A stretch of DNA of 64,000 bases from Proteles cristata cristata (lineage: Eukaryota > Chordata > Mammalia > Carnivora > Hyaenidae): positions 1,612,001 to 1,676,000 of the forward strand of contig JAESUZ010000980.1 of assembly GCA_017311185.1 (NCBI GenBank), given 5' to 3'. The notes beneath the pieces are model-generated. The model did not search any database. It saw only the letters and a program-made list of their open reading frames with translations, and was not told the DNA's origin. The position numbers and the translations under genes are program-made. Below, in pieces: positions 1-10,901 of the stretch (position 1 is the first letter of the stretch; every line of letters begins with the position of its first letter).

Positions 1-31
1 CAAACGAACTAAAATTTGTATGTGTCAAATA

Positions 32-480
32 CAATAGTCCCCCCTTATGTATGGTTTTCATTACCCTCAGTCAACCATGGTCCAGAAGTACATAATGCTC
101 CTTCTGAAACATCATCAGAAGTTCAGTAGTAGCTTAATGCTACCTCACAATGTCTATGCCAGTCACCTCACTTCATCCGCTATGCATTTTATTATCTCAC
201 ATCATCACAAGAAGGAGAAGAGTGAGTACTGTACATGATATTTTGAGAGAAAGAGACTACATTAACAGAACTTTTATTACAGCATATTTTATAATTTTTC
301 CATTGTGTTAGTAGTTATTGTTGTTAATCTCTCATTGTGCCTGATTTATAAATTAAACTTTATCATGGGTATGCATGTATAGAAAACACATGGTATATAT
401 AGGGTTCAGTACTATCTGTGGTCTCAGGCATCCACTAGAGGTCTCAGAACATATCCCCTGTGGACAAAGGGGGACTACTG
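32..480. mobile_element. Tigger/pogo-like DNA transposon remnant (non-autonomous)
   Basis: The left end begins CAATAGTCCCCCC and the right end, read on the minus strand, begins CAGTAGTCCCCC, giving imperfect terminal inverted repeats. Each end is flanked by TA (30-31 and 481-482), the target duplication of Tc1/mariner/pogo elements. At about 450 bp it is too short for a transposase, and the 63-codon ORF inside is not one. The internal sequence matches my memory of a Tigger-type family, but the subfamily name is not certain. Confidence 0.82.
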
Positions 481-482
481 TA

Positions 483-1691
483 GCTTTTTTGCCTACCAGT
501 GCTTTTGAGAGATAATGAAAAACAAAGCAGGGCAATTCAATGATAAGAGTTTCTAACCACTGCCAGCAAGAAAACGACCCAAGATGTTCATTTTCTCAAT
601 TACTGTAATGCTCATTTTCTTGTTGGATGGGCGAGTGCTCCTGAGTAAACCTTGGGGCTAATTGTATATATCCCAGCATATACAGCGTGCCCCAAGCCCA
701 GAGGCAGCAGTTAGCAATTATATTTCACTGATTAATGTGCAATCGTGATTTTACAGGCTTGATGGTCCAAAGAGGTTCCCTGCTATGTAAGATAATGAAT
801 AGGAAATTTTCAGAATAATTAGCCAAGTCAGACCTCGCAAGTCTACCTGGGAGTTGAAAGCCATGAAAGAAACAAAAATAATGCCCGTCCTTTAACATAA
901 TTAGAAATTGAAAAATGGGGTATAGAGAAGAAACAACATAGTCAAAATATTCCTTCTACTATTTTCACTTCATTTAGTTCACTGGCCAAAGTGTCTGTAT
1001 TAAATACCGCGCTATACCTCTCAGATCCCCCTTCGGGGTACCAGGACTCGTTCCTATTACTCCACCCACTCGAAGTACTGCTATCTTTCCAATCAATCCT
1101 CTCCCAAAGGCAGGCTGTCATCCCAGGGAGGAAAGGGGGTAGGCCACATTCGGTGACTGGTCAATGCCAGATTAAAAAGGCCTGGCCCCTCTCAGAGTAA
1201 GACAAGAATTGGAAGGGTCAACCCATATTCAAAACACCCTATGAAGTGGACTGAAACCTTGGTTGAGACTGCAGTGCAGACCAACTTTTCCCTATGTCCA
1301 TTCTTAGTTCTTTCCCTGAGAAAATTCCCTAGTGAACTATCTATACCCTAATTTCTACGTGAATCTGCTTCCCAGAGACTCCAACATGCAGCAGTAGCAA
1401 ATCACACATCAGTGTCAGGATTACTACAAAGAAACGTCATTGACATAAGGAATAGTCACTTCAACTAATATTTTTTGTACACTCACCATGTGCAACGCAA
1501 GTCGGAAACTACACCAAAATAAGTTTTTCCTTGAGATTTTCCCTTGAGAAATTTTTAAATTACTGTTTGCTTGTTTTGTATGGTCTTGTGAATCAAATAT
1601 ACGGACACTAAATGGTTCTTTGAGTAAACTGAACTTCTTTGGCATTCTCTCAATGTCTAAACTAAAAAGGTAACACAGACTTTCAAAAACT
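483..1691. other. unassigned unique sequence
   Basis: No gene, structured RNA or confident repeat seen. The longest plus ORF (991-1200, 69 codons) shows no recognisable domain. Confidence 0.5.
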
Positions 1692-1828
1692 GCTGGCTCC
1701 TGGTTGGCTCAGTCAATAGAGCATGTGACTCTTGACCTTGAGGTCATGAGTTCAAGGCCTACATGAGATACTTGGGTACAGAGATACTTTAAAAGAGTTA
1801 GTGAATACAAAAAAAATAAAAATAAAGA
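1692..1828 (+). mobile_element. old carnivore tRNA-derived SINE
   Basis: The head (CTCCTGGTTGGCTCAGTCAA) and a decayed B-box region (GGTCATGAGTTCAAGGC) are visible, then an A-rich tail near 1808-1828. It lacks the felid-specific body and no clear target duplication remains, so it belongs to an older layer. Confidence 0.8.
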
Positions 1829-2141
1829 ATGCCCCCAAAGGAAACTATTTATGATAAAAATCAATAGCATTTCTATGTTCCATTTGAACTACTTAATTAT
1901 GTGCACAACTTCACTATAAATTCAGGTAGCCTTCAGGCATAAATTTTATGCCTTCAAAGGAAGGCATAAAAAGACTTTACAGGTCACCTATGAAAGTGAT
2001 ATTTGAAATAAACATCATTATACAGTATCAGTACAATAAAAGACACCACAGTCTCTCTACAAAGAGTTACTATATAGTAACTATAAAGACCAAGATTGGT
2101 GAACTACATGGAGTATATATGATATAGAATGGACACTTTTT
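1829..2141. other. AT-rich unique sequence
   Basis: Nothing recognisable. It contains a short local near-repeat (GGCATAAA units near 1937-1970). Confidence 0.4.
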
Positions 2142-2159
2142 AAGAGTTGTATAGTTATA

Positions 2160-4099
2160 GGAGGAGGGCAAGATGGCAGAGAAGTAAGGAGCTCCCTACT
2201 TGCACTCGCACCCATACATCACACAGAAAAGATCTGAAGCCATTGGAAACCTTACAAAACCAGAGAGATTGGGAGAAAAAGGATGCAGAATCCACTGAGA
2301 GAGCCTTCTAACGTAAGTGAGAACCAGGGAAGATAAAATCGGGCTGGGATTGGAGACTCCAGGGTGGGAGGCGATCCCCCTCTACCCTTTACGGGGAGTG
2401 AGAGGGGAAAAAGAGAGAGTCTGAAACAGAAAAACCTCTGCTCGGGGGGGGGGGCGGGGAACCTCCGCTCAGTGCATAGAAAGACCGTACTTGCCAAATA
2501 CCTGCACACCAGGTCCCCTCGCTCCAAATGGTCCCGGGAGGAGCTGAGCACACAAACTAATTCTTTGTGCTGGCTCCTGGAGGCTGGACTTCAAAGTGGT
2601 GGCGCGCCTGCCGCCATTGTAGCTCCCGGGCGGCTGGGGCCCCTGAAAGAGCCACGCGGACACCGGGCGTCCGCGCTCCTGGCTGGCTGGAACTCCAGAG
2701 GGAAGGTAAAGAACTAAAAACTGGGAAATTAGCCTGTGAGTTCGTGTTTCAGGTGACGAGCCATAGAGGGACCCAGTTTTCCTCACTCCAGCGGGCTTGG
2801 GCTCAGAGCACCCGGCAGGCAAGCCCCCACCCATGCTCGCCAGCCCAACCCAGAGAAGGAAGCAGCGATTCTGACTCCGCCTCCAGAGCTCAGCAGGGAG
2901 CCTGGAATTGCCCAGCGGGGTTGTCTGGGAAGCTGTGTCATTGGCAACTTCAGCGGGGCGCGCGGACTGGGATTTGGAGATTGGAACTGCCCTGGGTTGA
3001 AGAGTGCAACCAACTTCGGCTGCACCCCCGGTACAGGGAGTTTACACGCCCAAAAAAGCGAGGTGCAGCGCTTGGCTCATGAAGGGACTGGAACACCATC
3101 ACTCTCCTCCCCACAACCGCCAAGGCAGAGCTCCCGCCTGAGGCACTGGATCACACCACACCCATCCCTGCATGAGAGGTGCCCTCCTCCCCTTTTTTTT
3201 CTTTTTTTTTTCCTTTTCTTGTCTTTTTTTCCTTTTTGTTTTTTCTTCCCTTTTCTTTCCTTTTTTCTTCTTCTTTCTCTTTTCTCTCTTTTTTCCCCAG
3301 AACACTGACCTGATTAACTCTGGTCGCCAGCTTGCTTAAACAATCACAACAAATCCATTCTGTAAATGTAAATTCTACACCTACCGACATTTTCTGCTCT
3401 TTCTCTCAGGAGTAATTAGACTATATAGTTTCTCTGGATAAATCCAGCATCCTTCTCTCACCTATCCAACCATATTCTACCCTTTACCTCTTTGAAAAGA
3501 GCTTCTTATCCCTTCTGCCTGTTCATTCTATTTCCAATTTTGCCTCATCCTGCCCTGCCTTCTCTCTCTTTCTCTATGCTCTTCAGCCAGCACTGCATAC
3601 ACACAGCTATTTAACTGTAACTGGGAAATCCAGGTATATGCTTTAAACCCTTCTTTATCATTCGGTTTTCTTCTTTTTTCCTTTTCTTTTCCCCTTTGAG
3701 ACCCTTTTATGTATTTTATACTCCCTATTAATCGCCCTCCCTCCTCTGTCTTTTCTCTTAACTTTTTCGTTTTCCCTCTCGCTTTGCATGTTAGTTGAAT
3801 TAGCCTGTGCGTTTGTGTGCTCCTGCTCCCTGTGTGTCTGTCTGTATGTTTTCTTTTCCAGGGCTACTTCAGGAAACAAGCTAGAGTACACAAGGTGAAG
3901 AGTCCCAAATATCACTACAAATAGGAAAATAAAATAACCAAGGTCCCAACAAGAGAGACCAAGGGATACCATTCAAAAAACACTCTCTGAAAGGATAGGC
4001 CCTGAACAGTCAAAGAGTCTTCTTGGATATAGCAGCGCTCATGGATACAGAGAGCATAACAGGTCTTTAAAACCAACAAGAGCCAGAAAGCTAACTAAA
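2160..4099 (+). promoter_or_regulatory. L1 5' UTR / internal promoter region
   Basis: This is about 1.94 kb before ORF1. The first half is GC-rich with scattered CpG (2440-3080) and has a G9 run near 2446. A pyrimidine tract made almost only of T and C occupies about 3183-3299. In L1 elements this region carries the internal RNA polymerase II promoter. No experimentally known factor site can be assigned from the sequence alone. Short ORFs here on both strands are chance ORFs, several of them low-complexity Lys/Glu or Phe/Ser products of the pyrimidine tract. Confidence 0.85.
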
Positions 4100-4993
4100 A
4101 TGACGAAACGAAAGAGCTCTCCTCCAAAGAAACTCCAAGAAGAAATGACAGCTAATGAACTGCTCAAAACAAATATCAGCAGCATAACTGAACAAGATTT
4201 TAGAATAATAATGGTAAAATTAATAGCTGGGCTTGAAAAAACCATAGGGGACATCAAAGAAACTATGGCTACAGACAGAATGGAAAATAAAAATAGGCAT
4301 GATGAATTTAAAAATGCGATAAATGAGATCCATAATAAATTAGAGGCCTCCAATGCACGGCTTGAAGAGGCAGAAAGGAGAATAAGTGATTTAGAAGACA
4401 CCATGATAGAAAAACAAGAAGCTGACAAAAAAAGAGACAAACTGATCCAGGAACAGGAAAGAAGAATTCGAGAGCTCAGCGATACAGTCAAACGCAACAA
4501 TATCCATATCATAGGAATCCCAGAAGAGGAAGAGAGAGGGAAAGGTGCTGAAGGAGTCCTGGAACAAATTATAGCAGAGAACTTCCCCGACCTGGGGAAG
4601 GAAGTAAATGTGGAAATACAAGAGGCTCAGAGGACTCCCCTCAGACGTAACTTGAATCGATCTTCTGCATGACATATCATAATAAAAATGGCAAAATACA
4701 AGGACAAAGAGAGAATTTTGAAAGCAGCTAGGGAGAAAAGGGCCCCAACATATGAAGGGAAACCTATCAGAGTGGTGACAGACCTATCTACTGAACCTTG
4801 GCAGGCCAGAAAGGAATGGCAAGAGATCTTCAATGTGATAAACAGTAAAAATATGCAGCCACGTATCCTCTATCCAGCAAACCTGTAATTCAAAATAGAA
4901 GGAGAGATAAAAATATTTCCAAATAAACAGAAATTGAAAGAATTTGTCACCACGAAGCCAGCCCTACAAGAAATCCTGAGGGGGATGCTCTGA
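4100..4993 (+). pseudogene. L1 ORF1 (RNA-binding chaperone), two premature stops
   Basis: L1 ORF1p is a trimeric RNA-binding protein that coats L1 RNA in cytoplasmic particles and aids target-primed reverse transcription. The ATG at 4100 starts a frame that stays uninterrupted by indels for 297 codons to TGA at 4991-4993. A heptad-rich coiled coil spans about residues 55-132. The RRM-like domain starts near residue 134 (NIHIIGIPEEEE). The C-terminal domain carries KAAREK and VTDLS. Two in-frame stops break it: TGA at codon 191 (4670-4672), where related L1s usually have Arg, so CGA to TGA decay is likely; and TAA at codon 263 (4886-4888). A 190-residue product would have the coiled coil and part of the RRM but not the C-terminal domain. 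It lies 46 bp before ORF2. Confidence 0.95.
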
Positions 4994-5039
4994 AGGAAAG
5001 GTTGCAAGGAACGAGGATACAACAGACACCACCACAAAC

Positions 5040-8000
5040 GTGAACCCTACAAAAAATACAAAGACTCTAAACCCACATATTTCAATAATAACACTGAATG
5101 TAAATGGGCTGAATGCTCCAATCAAAACACATAAGGTAGCAGAATGGATTAAAAAACAAAATCCATCTATACGCTGTCTACAAGAAACTCATTTTAGACG
5201 GGAAGATACCTTCAGATTAAAAGTAAGGGGATGGAGAAATATATATCATGCTACAGGAAATCAAAAGAGCTGGAGTAGCGATACTTATATCAGACAAACT
5301 GGACTTTAAATTAAAGACAATAACTAGAGATGAAGAAGGGTACTACATAATAATTACAGGGTCCATCCATCAGGAAGAACTAACAATCATAAATGTCTAT
5401 GCACTGAATATGGGAGCACCTAATATCTAAAACAATTAATCACAAACAGAAACAAGCTTATAGATAAAAATATGCTAATAGCAGGGGAGTTTAATACTCC
5501 ACTTACAGCAATGGATAGGTCAACCAGACAGAAAATCACTAAAGAAATAATGGACTTGAAAGACACATTGGACCAGACGGACCTGACGGATCTATTTAGA
5601 ACTTTACATCCTGAGGCCAGGTAATTTACTTTCTTCTCAAGTGCGCATGGCACATTCTCCAAGATAGATCACATATTGGGACATAAAGCAGCCCTCAATA
5701 AATATAAAAGAATAGAGATCATACCATGCACACTGTCAGATCACAATGCTTTGAAACTTGAAATCAATTACAGGAAGAAGTCTGGAAAACCTCCAAAAAC
5801 ATGGAGGTTAAAGAACACCCTTCTAAAGAATGAATGGACCAATCAGGAAATTAGAGGTGAAATTTAAAAATATATGGAAACAAATGAAAATGAAAACACA
5901 ATAATTCAAAATCTATGGGATGTGGCAAAGGCAGTCCTAAGAGGAAAGTACATTGCTCTCCAGGCCTATTTCAAGAGATTAGAAAAAGCGCAAGTGCAAA
6001 ATCTAACAGCTCACCTAAAGGAACTAGAGGCAGAGCAACAAGAATGCCCTAAACCCAGTAGAAGAAGAGATATAGTAAAAATTAGAGTAGAAATAAACAA
6101 CATCGAGACCAAAGAAACAATTGAACAGATCCATGAAACCAAGAGTTGGTTTTTTGAAAAAGTAAACAAAATTGACAAACCTCTAGCCAGACTTATCCAA
6201 AAGAAAAGAGAGAGCACCCAAATAGACAAAATTATGAATGAAAATGGACTTATTACAACCAACCCCTCAGAAATATAAGCAATTATCAGGGAATACTATG
6301 AAGAATTATATGCCAACAAATTGGATAGCTTAGAAGAAATGGACAAATTCCTAAACACACACTCACTACCAAAATTCACACGGGAAGAAATAGAAACCTG
6401 AACAGACCCATAACGAGTGAAGAAATTGAATCAGTGATCAAAAATCTCCCAACAAATAAGAGCCCTGGACCTGATGGCTTCCCTGGGGAATTCTACCAGA
6501 CATTTCAAACAGAATTAATCCCAATTCTTCTCAAGCTATTCCAAAAAATAAAAATCGAAGGAAAACTCCCGGACTCATTTTATGAAGCCAGCATCATTCT
6601 GATTCCCAAGCCAGACAGAGATCCAGCAAAAAAAGAGAACTACAGGCCAATATCCTTGATGAATATGGATGCAAAACTCCTCAACAAGATCCTTGCAAAT
6701 CGAATCCAGCAGCACATAAAAAGAATCATCCACCAAGATCAAGTGGGATTCATTCCTGGGTTACAGGGCTGGTTCAACATTCGCAAATCAATCAATGTGA
6801 TACCTCATATCAATAAAAGAAAAGATAAAAACCATATGAACCTGTCAATAGATGCAGAAAAAGCATTTGACAAAATACAGCATCGCTTCTTAATAAAGAC
6901 TCTGGAGAAATTCGGGATAGAAGGAACCTACTTAAACATCATCAAAGCCATCTATGAGAAGCCTTCAGGTAACATCATCCTCAACGGGGAAAAACTGAGA
7001 GCTTTCCCCCTGAGATCAGGAACACGACAGGGATGTCCACTCTCACCACTGTTGTTTAACATAGTGCTGGAAGTTTTAGCATCAGCCATCAGACACCAAA
7101 AGGAAATCAAAGGCATCAGAATTGGCAAAGAGGAAGTCAAACTTTCCTCTTCGCAGATGACATGATACTCTACATAGAAAACCCAACAGACTCCACCAGA
7201 AGCCTACTAGAACTGATCCAAGAATTCAGCCAAGTTGCAGGGTACAAAATCAACGTACAGAAATCGGTTGCATTTTTATACACCAACAATGAAGCAACAG
7301 AAAGAGAAATCAAGAAACTGATCCCATTCACAATTGCACAAAAAACCATAAAATACCTCGGAATAAACCTAACCAAGGATACAAGAGATCTGTATGATGA
7401 AAACTATAGAAAACTTATGAAGGAAATTGAAGAAGACACAAAGAAATGGAAAACATTCCATGCTCATGGATAGGAAGAATAAATATAGTTAAGATGTCAT
7501 TACTACCTAAAGCACTCTACACATTCAATGCAATTCCAATCAAAATTGCACCAGCATACTTCTCAAAACTAGAACAAACTATCCAAAAATTTGTATGGAA
7601 CCACAAAAGACCCCGAATAGCCAAAGTAATCCCGAAAAATAAAACTAAAACGGGAGGTATCACCATCCCAGACTTTAGCCTCTACTACAAAGCTGTCATC
7701 ATCAAGACGGTATGGTATGGCACAAAAACAGACACATAGACCAATGGAACAGAATTGAGAATTCAGAAGTGGACTCAAAAGTATACAGCCAACTGATCTT
7801 TGACAAAACAGGAAAGAATATCCAATGGAAAAAAGACAGCCTTTTTAACAGATGGTGTTGGGAGAACTGGACAGCAACACGCAGAAGAATGAAACTAGAT
7901 CATTTTCTCACACCATGCACAAAAATAAACTCAAAATGGATAAAGGACCTGAACGTGAGACAGGAAACTATCAACACCCTAGAGGAGAAAGCAGGAAACA

Positions 8001-8888
8001 ACCTCCTTGACCTCCACCGCAGCAACTTCTTACTTGACACATCCCCAAAAAGCAAGGGAATCAAGAGCAAAAATAAATGATTGGAACCTCATCAAGATTA
8101 AAAACTTCTGCACAGCCAAGGAAACAACCCACAAAACTAATAGGCAACCAACGGAATGGGAAAAGGTAGTTGCAAATAACATATCAGATAAAGGGTTAAT
8201 ATCCAGAATCTATAAGGAACTCACCAAACTCCACGCCTGAAAAACAAACAACCCAGTGAAGAAATGGGCAGAAAATATGAACAGACACTTCTCCAAAGAG
8301 GACATCCAGATGGACAACAGACACATGAAACGATGCTCAGCACCCCTCCTCATCAGGGAAATACAAATCAAAATGACACTGAGATACCACCTCATGCCAG
8401 TCAGAGTGGCTAAAATGAGCAAATCAGAGAACACTAGATGCTGGCGAGGATGTGGAGAAACGGGCACCCTCCTACACTGTTGGTGGGAATGTAAACTGGT
8501 GCAGCCCCTCTGGAAAACAGTGTGGAGGTTTCTCAGGAAACTAACAATAGAACTCCCCTATGACCTAGCAATAGCACTGCTAGGAATTTACCCAAGGGAT
8601 ACAGAAATGCTGATGCATAGGAGCACATGTACCCCAATGTTCATAGCAGCACTCTCCACAATAGCTAAAACATGGAAAGAGCCTAAGTGTCCATCAACAG
8701 ATGAATGGATCAAGAAGATGTGGTTTGTCTATACCATGGAATACTACATGGCAATGAGAAACAATGAAATCTGGCCATGTGTAGCAACATGGATGGACCT
8801 TGAGGGTGTTATGCTGAGCGAAATAAGTCAGGCAGAGAAGGACAAATATCATATGTTTGCACGTATAGGAGGATTAGGAGGAACTTGA
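5040..8888 (+). pseudogene. L1 ORF2 (endonuclease-reverse transcriptase), multiply broken
   Basis: ORF2p nicks DNA and reverse-transcribes L1 RNA at the nick. Order seen: AP-like endonuclease (LNVNGLN, QETHF, SDH at 5736-5744), then reverse transcriptase ([17 protein letters not shown] with Asp codon 6851; [14 protein letters not shown] at 7150-7161), then the C-terminal Cys region C-x3-C-x7-H-x4-C (8439-8492). By following frames I infer shifts near 5262 (+1), 5421 (-1), 6396 (-1), 7146 (-1), 7449 (-1), 7716 (-1) and 8048 (+1). Stops lie at 5622-5624, 5865-5867, 6276-6278 and 8238-8240. The shifts sum to -3, so the first and last blocks share a frame. The start position has GTG, not ATG. The catalytic GDFN motif of the endonuclease reads GEFN (5484-5495). 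No functional protein can be made. Confidence 0.96.
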
Positions 8889-9099
8889 TGGAGGAACAAG
8901 GGGGAGAAGAAGGGCGGAAATGGTGGGGGAAAGGGAGAGAGGCAAACCATGAGAGACTCTTGAATGCTGACAAAAACTGAGGACTGATGGATGTGGGGGG
9001 GAGGAAGGATGGGCATAGAGGAGGACACTTGTGGGGATGAGCACTGGGTGTTATGTGGAAACTAATTTGACAATAAACTATTTGTAAAAAAAAAAAAAA
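8889..9099 (+). other. L1 3' UTR and A tail
   Basis: It contains the G-rich stretches typical of L1 3' UTRs (8889-8940 and 8994-9025), the conserved end ACTAATTTGACAATAAACTA with AATAAA at 9072-9077, and an A tail of about 14 (9086-9099). Confidence 0.93.
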
Positions 9100-9114
9100 G
9101 AGGTGTATATAGTT

Positions 9115-9479
9115 TCAGATTATTCAGATGAATCCCACCTTAAGTAAATATAACATATGAAAATCCAGTTACTCTAGATGACAGTGATTTGAAAAAGAAT
9201 ATGCTACAGAGTTTTTTAAACATTGAATTAATAATATGTCCCAAATTTTAAAATATATTTAACTTTTTACCAGCATATGTTATAGATCTCTGTTTTAGTA
9301 TTTGTAATTTACTTTTTTGATCCTATCTTCTGTACATATTATACATTGCATTACTCTTTTCATTTTTGTACCTGTGGTATCATGATTTATAATAAGAAAG
9401 ACATGTTTTATCTTCATCCCCTTTTCTGGCACAGAGCTCTGTGGAATTTTCTAAGTGATGAGAGCAATAAGGCGTTTTT
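9115..9479. other. AT-rich unique sequence
   Basis: No gene or confident repeat seen between the L1 and the LTR-like element. Confidence 0.4.
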
Positions 9480-10130
9480 GTTATGTAACGGGGTGACTTT
9501 TGGACCCCAACTAAGGATGGGGGCTGGTTGCCAGAAGCAGTCATGTGATTAGAGGGTTGGAAATTTCAGTCCCACCCCTTGAAAAACAGAGAGGGGTTGG
9601 AGGTTTAATCAATGGCCACTGGCCAATAAGTTAATCAACCATGGCTACATAATGAAGCTTTCATAAAAACCCAAAAGAATGGGGGTTAGAGAGCTTCCAG
9701 GTTAGTGAGCACACAGAGATTTGGGGAGAATGATATGCATGGAGAGGGTGTGGAAGCTCTTAGCCCCTACCCACATACCTTGCCCTATGCATCTCTCCCA
9801 TCTGGCTGTTCCTGAATTACATCCTTTTGTAATAAACTGGTACTGTAGTAAGTAAAATGTTTCTCTGAGTTCTGCGAGCTGCTCTAGCAAATTAATTAAA
9901 CCCGAAAGGAAGGTCATGGGAACCTCTAGTTTATAGCCAGTTGGTCAGAAACACAGGTAACAACCCGGGTGTGGGCACTGGTCTCTGAAGTAGCTGGATC
10001 AAATCTTGTAGAGCCTAACTCTCAATCTGTAGACTCTGGTTCTATTCCTGTGTAGACAGTGTTAGAATTGATGTGGATTCTCAGACACCCTGCTTGTATC
10101 TAAGAACTGCTTGGTGGTGTTTGGGGAAAC
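9480..10130 (+). mobile_element. probable solo LTR of an old endogenous retrovirus
   Basis: The layout is that of an LTR: U3-like sequence, a TATA-like CATAAAAACCC near 9662, the polyadenylation signal AATAAA near 9831, then U5-like sequence (GAGCTGCTCTAGCAAATTAA near 9879). The text matches my memory of a widespread mammalian LTR family, but I cannot name it safely. No internal gag, pol or env sequence adjoins it, so it looks like a solo LTR. Ends are approximate; the right end runs into a CA repeat. The 71-codon minus ORF inside is chance. Confidence 0.65.
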
Positions 10131-10146
10131 TACTCACCCACCCACC

Positions 10147-10148
<2 letters not shown>

Positions 10149-10187
<39 letters not shown>

Positions 10188-10190
10188 GCG
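10149..10190. repeat. (CA)n microsatellite ending CGCGCG
   Basis: An unbroken CA run of about 18 units ends in a short CG alternation. Such tracts are length-variable and can take Z-DNA form. Confidence 0.95.
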
Positions 10191-10458
10191 AGAATTGAGT
10201 TCAGGAACTCAAAAGATTAACCTATACGTATTGCTTACATTCTTGCTACTTACCAGCAGTGTGATCAATTGTACAAGGGTCGTTTATCCACCCAAAGCCT
10301 CGATTTTCTCTTCTGCAAACTGGTGTTGGACTGAGCACTAATGAGAAACGCCTCACAATTCTCAATGGTTATTGCTTGTTGTCAATCATATATAAGGTTC
10401 AATAACAGTTTCCATGCGGAGATTTAAAAAAGAACATATCTAAATAATGAAATGATTT

Positions 10459-10575
10459 CAGGTTCCTGGGTGGCTCAGTCAGTTAAGTGTCTGACTTTGG
10501 CTCAGGTCATGATCTCACAGCTCGTGAGTTCAAGCCCTGTGTTGGGTTCTATTTATTTAAAAGTTTTTTAAATAA
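10459..10575 (+). mobile_element. carnivore tRNA-derived SINE, short form
   Basis: Head GGTTCCTGGGTGGCTCAGTC with B-box-like GTGAGTTCAAGCCC; the body is missing and it goes straight to an A/T-rich tail. Target duplication ATAATGAAATGATTT (10444-10458) and ATAATGAGATCATTT (10576-10590), two mismatches. Confidence 0.9.
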
Positions 10576-10671
10576 ATAATGAGATCATTTAGGACACGTT
10601 GAAATCCTTACGGCTTACATATCTCTGTATAGTTTAAAATAAAAAGAATATTTTTAAAGTAAGCCATTTAG

Positions 10672-10884
10672 GGGGCGCCTGGATGGCTCAGTCAGTAAAG
10701 TGGCCGACTTCGGCTCAGGTCACAATCTCACAGTTCATGAGCTTGAGCCCCGCATCAGGCTCTGGGCTGACAGCTCAGAGCCTGGAGCCTGCTTTGGACT
10801 CTGTGTCTCCCTCTCTCTTTGACCCTCCCCGTCATGCTCTGTTTCTCTCTGTCTCAATAATAAATAAAACATTAAAAATTTTTA
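10672..10884 (+). mobile_element. felid-type SINE, full length
   Basis: Complete tRNA-like head, body (CTGACAGCTCAGAGCCTGG), CT-rich segment and A-rich tail. A perfect 17-bp target duplication, TAAAGTAAGCCATTTAG, lies at 10655-10671 and 10885-10901. Pol III A- and B-box regions are recognisable but mutated. Confidence 0.97.
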
Positions 10885-10901
10885 TAAAGTAAGCCATTTA
10901 G

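Larger units (their letters stand above)
2160..9099 (+). mobile_element. near full-length L1 (LINE-1), inactive
   Basis: All four L1 parts are present in order: a GC-richer 5' UTR beginning GAGGAGGGCAAGATGGCAG, ORF1, ORF2, and a 3' UTR with G-rich tract, AATAAA and an A tail ending at 9099. The length of about 6.9 kb is slightly longer than the human element. The flanks carry a decayed target duplication (AAGAGTTGTATAGTT near 2142-2156 and AAGAGGTGTATATAGTT near 9098-9114). The A tail is short and the ORFs carry many breaks, so this copy is inactive. The sequence is close to the L1 type that mobilised the felid SINEs nearby. Confidence 0.97.

Noticed and set aside
2252..3390. ORFs of up to 171 codons in the L1 5' UTR as an extra L1 gene
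   Set aside because: They overlap on both strands, follow GC and pyrimidine composition, and show no domain. An ORF0-like antisense peptide, known from primates, cannot be supported here.
10683..10892. Recurring small ORFs beginning MAQSV or similar at several sites
   Set aside because: They are the chance reading frame of the SINE head and body, seen at every plus copy that is not too decayed.
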